From Candidatus Parvarchaeota archaeon UBA446 (GTDB taxonomy: Archaea; Nanobdellota; Nanobdellia; Parvarchaeales; Parvarchaeaceae), in NCBI GenBank assembly GCA_002503215.1, contig DARG01000029.1, positions 1 to 28,011 of the forward strand: 28,011 bases of DNA. The letters run 5' to 3'. The notes under the pieces are model-generated. The model did not search any database. It was not told the origin of the DNA and saw only the letters and a program-made list of their open reading frames with translations. A program made the position numbers and the translations under genes. Of this stretch, positions 16,683 to 23,788 are shown in pieces. Every line of letters begins with the position of its first letter. Positions within the stretch are counted from its first letter, which is position 1.

Positions 16683-16703
16683 GTTTACAGTACATCTTCA
16701 TAG

Positions 16704-16713
16704 TTTATAAATA
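16704..16713 (-). promoter_or_regulatory. TATA box of the suf operon
   Basis: On the minus strand this reads TATTTATAAA, centred about 27 bases before the regulator's ATG at 16682, with no Shine-Dalgarno motif before that ATG; a leaderless transcript is likely. Confidence 0.65.
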
Positions 16714-16726
16714 TAACGCCGTTATA
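16712..16726. promoter_or_regulatory. Perfect 15-bp palindrome, candidate suf operator
   Basis: TATAACG-C-CGTTATA is a perfect odd-centred palindrome that overlaps the upstream edge of the suf TATA box, where TFB would contact DNA. With a single central base it cannot fold as an RNA hairpin, so a dimeric DNA-binding protein is the natural reading. The first gene behind it encodes an HTH regulator, the obvious candidate to bind it and repress by blocking TBP/TFB. Confidence 0.6.
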
Positions 16727-16755
16727 ATCTTTGAACCAACTATAAAAATATGTGT

Positions 16756-17430
16756 TTACCAGAGCTTCGTAATATAAGTTACAAATATAAAGACCATAAA
16801 GGCTATGAACACTGTAAATGCTGCGATGTAATTTGTTATGCTTAAAATTCCTATGACTAAAAGAAAAAGAAAAGTTATCGAATAAATTATGGAATTGTGA
16901 TATATAAGATTTGCACCATTAAATCTTCTTTCTGGGAGAAAATCTACGAAAACAAACATTGCCAAAGCTATTCCGGATATAAGAAAGGCGTTTTCATTTA
17001 AGGAGCGCCATAAACTTATGAATACAAATGCTATGAAAAGGAGTATTAAAGAGGATAAGAAAGTAATTTTCCATTTCTCATGTACTTTAACCTCTCCCTT
17101 CTTTATGCCTTTTATCGTATTAAGCCTGCTGTATTTATTATAGCTTATAACCGGTATCGGGATGGGTATGCCGAAACTGGATGCGACTAATGTTGCTATT
17201 ACCGAAAAAATCATTCCGGTGAGCCAGAACTCCCCGTTTACATTTATATGGAACAAACCAGCTATAAAACTTTTTGTGAACAAAATAAGAAAAGAAGACA
17301 GCACTATAAGCAGCATATATAGAAATATTTGTGATAAATGCAAATAATAAAAGTTGACTGCAAATAAAATTATAATATCTATTAATATGTATGAAAAAAA
17401 TCTCATGTTTCTTTTATTTATCAGTTCCAT
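16756..17430 (-). CDS. Polytopic membrane protein resembling a site-2 protease without catalytic residues
   Basis: A 224-residue protein with about six membrane helices. The layout recalls archaeal M50 (site-2) proteases: a helix where HExxH would be (KSFIAGLFHI, 53-62), a re-entrant IPIPVISY segment (90-97), and VDFLPERRFNGANLIYHN (162-179) where active members have an N..P..PLDG motif. The zinc ligands are missing: no HExxH, and no aspartate in the last motif. It may be an inactive family member, or the likeness may be chance. It starts one base after the stop of the secreted-protein gene, so the two are surely co-transcribed and perhaps act together at the membrane. Confidence 0.45.
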   Translation of the reverse strand: MELINKRNMRFFSYILIDIIILFAVNFYYLHLSQIFLYMLLIVLSSFLILFTKSFIAGLFHINVNGEFWLTGMIFSVIATLVASSFGIPIPIPVISYNKYSRLNTIKGIKKGEVKVHEKWKITFLSSLILLFIAFVFISLWRSLNENAFLISGIALAMFVFVDFLPERRFNGANLIYHNSIIYSITFLFLLVIGILSITNYIAAFTVFIAFMVFIFVTYITKLW

Positions 17431-17431
17431 T

Positions 17432-18508
17432 CTATTTTTTCTTGCCTTTCTTTTTAACTCTTATATGTATTAAGGATAGTATAACTACAGCGATTACTGT
17501 GAAGATAATATAGCCCAGTGTGTTTACAATGGACGAGATGGTCAGTGGCACAGGCTGTTTTTTGGCGCTGAAGATAGATTCGGTAACGGTTGAAAAATTT
17601 CCCGATTCGTATGAGATTTTAACGCTTTCAACTTTACTGGTCGGAAGATACACAGATATTTTTGTGGCGCTTACATTCAGCTCATATGGAACAGTATAAT
17701 AAACTGTGCTTCCATTCACTTCCAATGCGAATTGCAACAGTATTCTTACCGGTACATTATTGTAGTTTTTAATGTAAGATATCCAAAGTTCTCTTGTAGC
17801 GTTTACAGAGGTTGTATTGCCGCCATAAAATGACATGTTTATTACCGGTTTTATCAGGTATGTGGAGTAAACTTTCGTCGCAGAGTAGTTTTGGTAGGTT
17901 CCCGTGAAATAAAACGACAAATTACGCTGATAACCACTGCTTAATGTCATGTTTATTGGAATGATAAATTTAGAATCTATCGGTAGGTTAAACGACTGCT
18001 GAAAATTTAGTGCTATTGAAATACCTTTAAGGATCGGCAGACTCCAATTTATCCGCATAGGAGTATTGCCGTTGTTTAAAAGAGTTATAGTCAACGCAGC
18101 GGAATTGTTCATTATTTCTGTATTTATATTGTTGTTCAGGAAAGTAAAGCTGGGTTTTGACAGTATTGTGAGCTCATTGCTCGCCTTAAGTGGAAATTTT
18201 AAAGTAGAAAAATTCACACTTACAGAATACGTTCCCGCGGGAAAATTGGTTATATTGTATTTCAATATTTTATAGCCGGTAAAATTAGCATGGAAGTTTC
18301 CTTGTATCACAGAAGTGTCATTAATAATGATGCTAAAATTAGTAGCAGTGGGAAAGTTTGCAGATACATTAAAATAAAGAAACTGGTTCATGCTTAAAGT
18401 ATTGTTTAAAATGTTGAATGAAGTGGAGGCAGACGACGCTTTGACACTACCAAAGCTTAGTAGCATCAAAAACACCGGGATCAGCAAAAAAACTATTCTT
18501 CTACCCAT
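17432..18508 (-). CDS. Secreted, C-terminally anchored surface protein (beta-sandwich type)
   Basis: A 358-residue protein with an N-terminal signal peptide (MGRRIVFLLIPVFLMLLSFG, cleavage probably after SVKA) and a C-terminal membrane helix (about 328-350) followed by a lysine-rich cytoplasmic tail. The body is rich in Ser, Thr, Asn and beta-strand patterns, with over 15 N-x-S/T sites, and LLNNGNTPMRINW resembles the NEW3/CARDB-like domains of archaeal surface proteins. An in-frame TTG at 18523 exists, but the ATG at 18508 gives a proper signal peptide and sits 25 bases from a TATA box. No enzymatic motif is seen. Co-transcribed with the membrane protein at 16756-17430. Confidence 0.7.
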   Translation of the reverse strand: MGRRIVFLLIPVFLMLLSFGSVKASSASTSFNILNNTLSMNQFLYFNVSANFPTATNFSIIINDTSVIQGNFHANFTGYKILKYNITNFPAGTYSVSVNFSTLKFPLKASNELTILSKPSFTFLNNNINTEIMNNSAALTITLLNNGNTPMRINWSLPILKGISIALNFQQSFNLPIDSKFIIPINMTLSSGYQRNLSFYFTGTYQNYSATKVYSTYLIKPVINMSFYGGNTTSVNATRELWISYIKNYNNVPVRILLQFALEVNGSTVYYTVPYELNVSATKISVYLPTSKVESVKISYESGNFSTVTESIFSAKKQPVPLTISSIVNTLGYIIFTVIAVVILSLIHIRVKKKGKKK

Positions 18509-18527
18509 TAGATTTAGACTCAAATCT

Positions 18528-18538
18528 TAAATATATAC
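18528..18538 (-). promoter_or_regulatory. TATA box for the surface-protein operon
   Basis: On the minus strand this is GTATATATTTA, centred about 25 bases before the ATG at 18508 and only about 10 before the upstream TTG, which supports the ATG as the true start of a leaderless message. Confidence 0.6.
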
Positions 18539-18610
18539 ACTTAACGCGGCTAAAAATAGCGGTTTTTTTAAATTCTACATAAATATGAAAAGTCAGCGTA
18601 TTCTGCATAG

Positions 18611-18620
18611 GTATAAAAGG
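18611..18620 (+). promoter_or_regulatory. TATA box for the glycosyltransferase gene
   Basis: GTATAAAAGG is a near-ideal archaeal TATA box, centred 25 bases before the ATG at 18641. No Shine-Dalgarno motif precedes the ATG, consistent with leaderless translation. Confidence 0.7.
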
Positions 18621-18640
18621 TATTATCCCTATTTTTTAAT

Positions 18641-19621
18641 ATGAAAAAACCGGTTATCAGTATTTACGCCACTGTTTTCAATAATGTTAAGATGGTTAAA
18701 CGATCAATCGATTCTGTAATAAACCAATTTCCGGATTTCAGAACAAAATTTGAATTTGTTATAACCGACAATTATTCCAATGACGGAACTTTTGAGATAT
18801 TACGGGAATACTCAAAAAAGTATACAAATATAAAAATTATTAGACAGAAGTGCAGCAGGGGAAAGGGCAGGGCCATCGCATTTAACAACACCCTCGGAAA
18901 GTACGTTTTCTACGTCGATTTGGATACTGTCTATCTGCCGACATTAAGGAACATAGTTTACAGCTATAAAAAATTAAAATATAAGGAGATGTTTCCGTTT
19001 GGTTTAATGTCTAGAGCCACCATGGAGTATATAGGAAACTGGCGGGACTTAAACTATTCAGAAGACATAGAAATCGCTGCTAGGGCCATATCCAAAGGGG
19101 TTAAAATCTATTCTGTTCCTTGCGTTTTGGGACAAAATCAGGTGGCCTCAAACAGGGAAAAAAGATATGCCACCGGCTTAAAATATAATGTGCGTTGGTT
19201 AAAGAATATTTCCTCTATGATAGTTGGGGGGGGGTTAAAATTATCGGACTTTATACGCAGGTATAAACGCCGCGGAAAAGTGAAGCTTATCCTTTTATAC
19301 CTAATTTGCAGATTAATCAGCCCGTCAAAATTATACAGGCATTCAAAAAATTATGACAATCATCAACTTTTGGATCACAGTACGGTTTATCTGCATCCGA
19401 GGGCGTTTCAAATAAGCGAGAAATATTGCATTGGCAGGATCTTTCCGCATGTCAAAGAACCTGAATTCATAATCGAGTTAGTAAATGATTTTTACAATTT
19501 AGGTTTGACCAGTGTTAAATTAGTGAGAAATAGAAGAAATTCCCTGTTGATAATGTATAACCCCAAAGCGGATTCAAAGCTGCTAAAATACGAAATAGAT
19601 TTGTTTAGGGACTGGTACTAA
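18641..19621 (+). CDS. Family 2 glycosyltransferase
   Basis: A 326-residue GT-A fold transferase. The nucleotide-sugar domain begins VISIYATVFNNVKMVKRSIDSVINQ and contains TDNYSNDGT (42-50), RGKGRAIAFNNTLGKYVFYVDLDT with the metal-binding DLDT at 93-96, and an acceptor-side SEDIEIAARAI (about 140-150; D in the 'ED' motif). Residues beyond about 200 are basic and unrecognised, with no clear membrane helix, so the enzyme is probably peripheral on the cytosolic face. Donor and acceptor are unknown; surface glycans or glycolipids are likely, and its neighbour is a heavily sequon-rich surface protein. Codons 196-198 are formed by a run of nine G, a possible slippage site. Confidence 0.82.
   Translation: MKKPVISIYATVFNNVKMVKRSIDSVINQFPDFRTKFEFVITDNYSNDGTFEILREYSKKYTNIKIIRQKCSRGKGRAIAFNNTLGKYVFYVDLDTVYLPTLRNIVYSYKKLKYKEMFPFGLMSRATMEYIGNWRDLNYSEDIEIAARAISKGVKIYSVPCVLGQNQVASNREKRYATGLKYNVRWLKNISSMIVGGGLKLSDFIRRYKRRGKVKLILLYLICRLISPSKLYRHSKNYDNHQLLDHSTVYLHPRAFQISEKYCIGRIFPHVKEPEFIIELVNDFYNLGLTSVKLVRNRRNSLLIMYNPKADSKLLKYEIDLFRDWY
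19226..19234 (+). repeat. Run of nine G in the glycosyltransferase gene
   Basis: Nine consecutive G encode Gly-Gly-Gly in an AT-rich genome that otherwise uses mostly GGA and GGT for glycine. In this copy the reading frame is intact through the tract. Confidence 0.9.
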
Positions 19622-19680
19622 CATCAATATTTGTAATCAGGTTTGGAAAGGTTTTTTAATGTGCAGATACTGAAATTGGA

Positions 19681-20043
19681 ATGAGTGTGGATTTCGCCTT
19701 GTTTGGTTTATTGATCTTAGTTGCAGTATTTGTTTGGATCTCTTTTATAAAATTATCTGATTTTTTAAGTCCAAAAACAAAACCGGTTGGGAAAGGCAGT
19801 GCGCCAATTGAAAGCGGTGAGCGCTCCATCTCCGGCATGAGAAACGTCGGTTTTCAGTATTTCTTTTATGCTCTAATCTTTGTAATATTAGAAGCAATTT
19901 CTGTGTTGATATTCTTATGGGCAGGGAGCTCTAAATTATTGGGAGTCGGCATAGCAATACCCGTTCTAATCGCACTTGTTTATATGGTTATTTTTGTAAG
20001 ATATATGCTTAAATTAGAAAAGAAGGTTTCGGAGGAAAATTGA
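19681..20043 (+). CDS. nuoA: NADH-quinone oxidoreductase-type complex I subunit A
   Basis: A 120-residue membrane subunit with three helices (about 3-23, 57-80 and 88-110). The conserved loop after helix 1 is PIESGERSISG (42-52), corresponding to the 'YECG' region that lines the path from the quinone site to the membrane arm; the cysteine is serine here. First gene of nuoABCDHI, with a T-rich TATA-like element near 19652-19660, about 25 bases before the ATG. Its end overlaps the nuoB start by one base (TGATG). Confidence 0.85.
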   Translation: MSVDFALFGLLILVAVFVWISFIKLSDFLSPKTKPVGKGSAPIESGERSISGMRNVGFQYFFYALIFVILEAISVLIFLWAGSSKLLGVGIAIPVLIALVYMVIFVRYMLKLEKKVSEEN

Positions 20044-20561
20044 TGGAAGAATCAAATGAGTTTTCATACCCTGGAATGTCAGAGGTTATCTTTATGAAAG
20101 CCCAGAAATTTATTGATACCGTTCTAAACTGGGGTAGAAGTAACTCTCTGTGGCCTTTAACATTCGGTACTTCATGCTGCGCGATAGAGATGATGACCTT
20201 TGGTGCTACAAAAGTAGATTCCGATAGACTTGGTGTGCTTTTTGTAGGAGATTCTCCGAGGCAATCCGATCTTATACTTGTAAGTGGTACGATTACAAAA
20301 AAAATGGCAAGACGTCTTCTAAATGTTTATGAGCAGATGCCAGATCCAAAGTATGTTATAGCTGTAGGTGCTTGTAACATCAGTGGCGGTCTTTATCATG
20401 ACAGCTACAATACTATTGACGGCATAGATCGTATAATGCCTGTAGATGCATTTGTTCCTGGCTGTCCTCCCCGACCGGAAGAATTTTTGGATGCCGTAAG
20501 AGTTCTACAGAAACTTATAAAGGAGAATAAATCGAAGGCACAAAAAAATGGAAAATCTTAG
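20043..20561 (+). CDS. nuoB: Complex I subunit B (N2 cluster subunit)
   Basis: A 172-residue subunit carrying the terminal [4Fe-4S] cluster N2. All four ligands are visible: the tandem pair Cys45-Cys46 in GTSCCAIEMM, Cys111 in GACNISGG and Cys141 in PGCPPRPEE. The ATG at 20043 is chosen over an in-frame TTG three bases earlier: it overlaps the nuoA stop and has GGAGG at 20031-20035. The tandem cysteines and PGCPPRPE separate it from hydrogenase small subunits. It hands electrons to quinone at the NuoB/NuoD interface. Overlaps nuoC by 14 bases. Confidence 0.96.
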   Translation: MEESNEFSYPGMSEVIFMKAQKFIDTVLNWGRSNSLWPLTFGTSCCAIEMMTFGATKVDSDRLGVLFVGDSPRQSDLILVSGTITKKMARRLLNVYEQMPDPKYVIAVGACNISGGLYHDSYNTIDGIDRIMPVDAFVPGCPPRPEEFLDAVRVLQKLIKENKSKAQKNGKS

Positions 20562-21015
20562 TGAAAAATTGATTAAAGAATTTAATGGCAAGTTAGATGC
20601 TATAAAAGGGCAGAATAACTTGAATATAGTAGCTCTAAAAAACAAAAAACTAATTAAAAAATTAAGCTGGGAAATAAAGAACTATTTCGATATACTTTAC
20701 ACTCTAACCGTAGTAGACTATTCTCCAGTTTTTGAACTCAACTACGTTTTTTCAAATTATGAAAATGATGATATACTTATCGTGAAGGTTAACCTAGATG
20801 AAAAAGACCTAAGTATAGACTCAATAACTGATATATTTGATTCGGCAAACTGGGAGGAAAGAGAGGCATACGATTTATTTGGGATAAAATTCAATGGCCA
20901 TCCAGACCTTAGAAGGATACTCTTACCGGAAGATTGGCCAGGTCACCCTCTAAGAAAAAGCTTCGAAATCAATGATGAAGTGAGGCATTGGACTGGTTTA
21001 GATTTAAAGTTTTAA
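20548..21015 (+). CDS. nuoC: Complex I subunit C (30 kDa)
   Basis: A 155-residue peripheral-arm subunit. The diagnostic block is WEEREAYDLFGIKFNGHPDLRRILLPEDWPGHPLRK (about 107-142). The N-terminal half is shorter than in many bacterial homologues. It is separate from nuoD, not fused as in some enterobacteria, and ends two bases before it. Confidence 0.94.
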   Translation: MENLSEKLIKEFNGKLDAIKGQNNLNIVALKNKKLIKKLSWEIKNYFDILYTLTVVDYSPVFELNYVFSNYENDDILIVKVNLDEKDLSIDSITDIFDSANWEEREAYDLFGIKFNGHPDLRRILLPEDWPGHPLRKSFEINDEVRHWTGLDLKF

Positions 21016-21016
21016 C

Positions 21017-22117
21017 ATGGAACATAAAGACAGGATAAGAATGAATATAGGCCCAGTGCATCCGGCAATGCATGGCGTTCTAAAACTTATCCTGGATGTA
21101 GAAGGAGATACGGTTGTAAAAGCCGAACCAGAGATTGGATTTCTTCACAGGGCCAGTGAGAAAATTGCGGAAATGCGTTATTTTTCAAATTATTATCCGA
21201 TAATGGACAAATTAGATTACGTTTCTGCACTTAATATGGAGATACTTTACGCGTCTACCGTAGAGAAGGCGGCAGGTATAACCATCTCAGAAAGAGCAAC
21301 TTACATGCGCACTATAATGGCGGAGATACAGAGGATAATGAGTCACTTAATATTTATTGGAAGCTTGGGCGAAGACTTTGGAAACTTAACTAGTTTTATA
21401 TGGGCCCTTAGAGAAAGAGAACTTCTTATGACTATAGTAGAAAAGATAAGCGGAGGAAGATTAGCTCCAATGTATATGTGTAATGGGGGGATGTTTTACG
21501 ATTTTCCAGAAGGTATAGATAAAGATATTTTAGAAGCTTTGGATAAAATAGAAAATAAAGTTAAGCATGAATACTCTGCAGTGTTTACAAAAAACCAAAT
21601 ATTCCTTTCAAGAACTAAAGGTATAGGGATAATGACAAAGGATATGATAAAAAGATATGGTATAACCGGTCCAATTGCTAGAGCGAGCGGAATAAACAGA
21701 GACTTGAGAAAAGTTTCACCTTATCTCGCTTATGATAAAGTAGATTTTGATGTGCCTGTTGAGGAAAATGGTGATACCTATTCGCGTTTTATCGTAAGAT
21801 TAAACGAGATATTAGAATCAATCAAGATTATAAGGCAGTGTCTTAAACAATTGCCAGCTGGAAATTATAAGACAGCAGTACCTTGGATAATCAGAATTCC
21901 AAAGAAAGATACATTTGTAAAGCAGGAAAGTTCGAGAGGGGAAATGGGAATATTTTTAGTTACAGATGGAAGTGATAAACCTTATAGACTAAAATTAAGA
22001 AGCCCGACTTTTTTTGCAATACGCGCATTGGAGGAATTACTTGTTAATGTAAAGGTAGCAGATGCGTTTGTCATAGTTGCTAGTATAGATCCTGTTATGG
22101 GAGAGGTAGACAGATGA
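21017..22117 (+). CDS. nuoD: Complex I subunit D (49 kDa, quinone site)
   Basis: A 366-residue subunit that forms the quinone chamber with NuoB. It has NIGPVHPAMHG (10-20, with the quinone-site histidine), EIGFLHRASEK (39-49), ERATYMRTIMAEIQRIMSHL (about 91-110), KQESSRGEMG (about 312-321) and the LRSPTFFAIRAL end. The Cys pairs that hold nickel and iron in [NiFe]-hydrogenase large subunits are absent at both ends, so this is a complex I or Fpo-type subunit, not a hydrogenase. It overlaps nuoH by four bases. Confidence 0.95.
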   Translation: MEHKDRIRMNIGPVHPAMHGVLKLILDVEGDTVVKAEPEIGFLHRASEKIAEMRYFSNYYPIMDKLDYVSALNMEILYASTVEKAAGITISERATYMRTIMAEIQRIMSHLIFIGSLGEDFGNLTSFIWALRERELLMTIVEKISGGRLAPMYMCNGGMFYDFPEGIDKDILEALDKIENKVKHEYSAVFTKNQIFLSRTKGIGIMTKDMIKRYGITGPIARASGINRDLRKVSPYLAYDKVDFDVPVEENGDTYSRFIVRLNEILESIKIIRQCLKQLPAGNYKTAVPWIIRIPKKDTFVKQESSRGEMGIFLVTDGSDKPYRLKLRSPTFFAIRALEELLVNVKVADAFVIVASIDPVMGEVDR

Positions 22118-23112
22118 TATTCGACTATGTATATTCGATAGTATCGCGTTTTGTTTTCTCACCGCTATCTTACATAATAAGTTTTATAATAATAGCAATA
22201 CTAGCAGTGATAGTTACGGCTTTTATACCTGTGTTTATAGGTTGGGTAGACAGAAAATATTCTGCAAGGATACAATCAAGATACGGTCCGGTTTACGTTG
22301 GTCCTTTTGGTTTATTGCAGAATTTTGCAGATTTAACAAAAATGTTGGGAAAGAGGTTTATAGCTACGAATATAGACGTTTTAGCTTTTAATTTTACGCC
22401 CATCGTTGTAGCTACTAGTTCCTTTGCTATGTTATTACTATTACCACTAGGCGCTCCAGGTTTGGAATTTATATCTATTCCTTACTCTTTGCTGTTCGTT
22501 TATACTCTTTTGGCGATTTCGCCTTTGTTGCTTTTGGTCGCTGGATGGGGAGAAAACAACAAATACGCACTTATAGGAGGATTCAGAGGGGCAGCACAGA
22601 TAATAAGCTATGAATTAGCGTTAATAATCGTCCTTTCCAGTGTGGCACTTCTTTCTGGAAGTTATAGTATACCAGCTATAGTAGCAGGACAGTCATCTAT
22701 ATGGTATGGTTTATATCTGCCGGTAACTCTTCTTATTTTTATCATATCGGGTTTAGCGATAATCGAGAGAGAACCTTTCGATGTACCGGAAGCTTCTCAG
22801 GAATTGCAGGCCGGTTGGAAAGTAGAGTATAGTGGGATAAGATACGGTTTCTTTTTAATAGGAGATTATGTTCGCGTTACAGTAATAGCAATGCTTGTTA
22901 CCTACTTATTCTTGGGAGGTTGGCTCGGGCCAGTTTTACCTGGAGTATTGTGGTTTATAATAAAAGCTGCAATAGTTTTGATGATAATATTAACGCCAAG
23001 ATGGATATTTGGTAGGCCTAGAATAGATCAGCTTATAAAATTTGGGTGGAACTGGCTGTTACCTTTGGCCATACTTAACTTAATATTAGTGGAGCTTTTT
23101 GTTGTATTATGA
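22114..23112 (+). CDS. nuoH: Complex I subunit H
   Basis: A 332-residue membrane subunit with about eight helices that docks the peripheral arm to the membrane and completes the quinone tunnel. Recognisable are DRKYSARIQSRYGPVYVGPFGLLQNFAD in the first cytoplasmic loop and EREPFDVPEASQELQAGW (about 218-235), the conserved acidic loop. No hydrophobic pump subunit follows in the operon. Overlaps nuoI by four bases. Confidence 0.95.
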   Translation: MIFDYVYSIVSRFVFSPLSYIISFIIIAILAVIVTAFIPVFIGWVDRKYSARIQSRYGPVYVGPFGLLQNFADLTKMLGKRFIATNIDVLAFNFTPIVVATSSFAMLLLLPLGAPGLEFISIPYSLLFVYTLLAISPLLLLVAGWGENNKYALIGGFRGAAQIISYELALIIVLSSVALLSGSYSIPAIVAGQSSIWYGLYLPVTLLIFIISGLAIIEREPFDVPEASQELQAGWKVEYSGIRYGFFLIGDYVRVTVIAMLVTYLFLGGWLGPVLPGVLWFIIKAAIVLMIILTPRWIFGRPRIDQLIKFGWNWLLPLAILNLILVELFVVL

Positions 23113-23690
23113 GCATAAAAGAAACTATTGAGGCATTCGGTTATGGACTAAAGGAATCGATAACAAAAAGAGCGACTTATCCATACCCAGATAAACCATT
23201 GCCTATACAGAAAAGAAGCAGAGGAATGCTTAGCTTGGACTTAGAAAATTGCATCGGTTGCGAACTATGCTATAAAATATGTCCTTCCGATGCGATTAGA
23301 ATGCAGAAAATCGACTTTAAAGAGGCAGGATTTCATACTAACGCAAGAAGCGAAGCACCGGCTATAGACTTTAACAAGTGTATTTTCTGCGGTTTGTGTA
23401 GTGAAATTTGTCCTCCAAAAGTATTGCATCACACACACAAATATGATATATCAACAGATGATAGAAAGGAATTGATTCATTCTCCGTTCAAATTAAGAGA
23501 TTCGTTTGAAACATTGGTAAAGCCATTCGAAGACGAGTACGACATAATAAAGTTCCAGAAAGCCGGAACACCGCAGCCGTCGAATAAAGAAACCAAGCCG
23601 GCTTCAAATGTTAGTACTACAAATAAAGTTAGTAATTCTAAAGCAGATGTTAAACCTACTACCAATAAAACCAAATCTACAAGTAAATAA
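23109..23690 (+). CDS. nuoI: Complex I subunit I (8Fe ferredoxin) with low-complexity tail
   Basis: A 193-residue subunit carrying two [4Fe-4S] clusters (N6a and N6b). The ligands lie in CIGCELCYKICP (Cys48, 51, 54 and 58) and CIFCGLCSEICP (Cys91, 94, 97 and 101). Residues 152-193 form an unusual tail of Lys, Ser, Thr and Asn (for instance TTNKVSNSK, PTTNKTKSTSK) with no counterpart in typical NuoI. Last gene of this run; the next gene, aconitase, is 98 bases downstream with its own promoter-like sequence, and nuoJ-N are not found in the window. Confidence 0.94.
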   Translation: MSIKETIEAFGYGLKESITKRATYPYPDKPLPIQKRSRGMLSLDLENCIGCELCYKICPSDAIRMQKIDFKEAGFHTNARSEAPAIDFNKCIFCGLCSEICPPKVLHHTHKYDISTDDRKELIHSPFKLRDSFETLVKPFEDEYDIIKFQKAGTPQPSNKETKPASNVSTTNKVSNSKADVKPTTNKTKSTSK

Positions 23691-23758
23691 AAGTTATTGG
23701 TACAAAAATTAATTTAGATATAAAACTTAGAAATTATCTTTTGAGTATTAAAACAAAA

Positions 23759-23771
23759 GGTTAAATTTAAT
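23759..23771 (+). promoter_or_regulatory. TATA-like element for the acnA-icd operon
   Basis: GGTTAAATTTAAT is centred about 24 bases before the aconitase ATG. GATATAAAACTT near 23717-23728 is an alternative that would give a leader of some 35 bases. Confidence 0.4.
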
Positions 23772-23788
23772 GATCTACTAAAATAAAT

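Noticed and set aside
18544-18569. Hairpin GCTA-AAAA-TAGC followed by GG and a run of seven T, like an intrinsic terminator
   Set aside because: It sits between two divergent promoters, with no plus-strand gene upstream to terminate, and the stem is only 4-5 bp.
21017-22117. Reading nuoB, nuoD, nuoH and nuoI as a membrane-bound [NiFe]-hydrogenase
   Set aside because: NuoD lacks both Cys-x-x-Cys pairs that would bind the nickel-iron centre, and nuoA, which is specific to complex I, is present.
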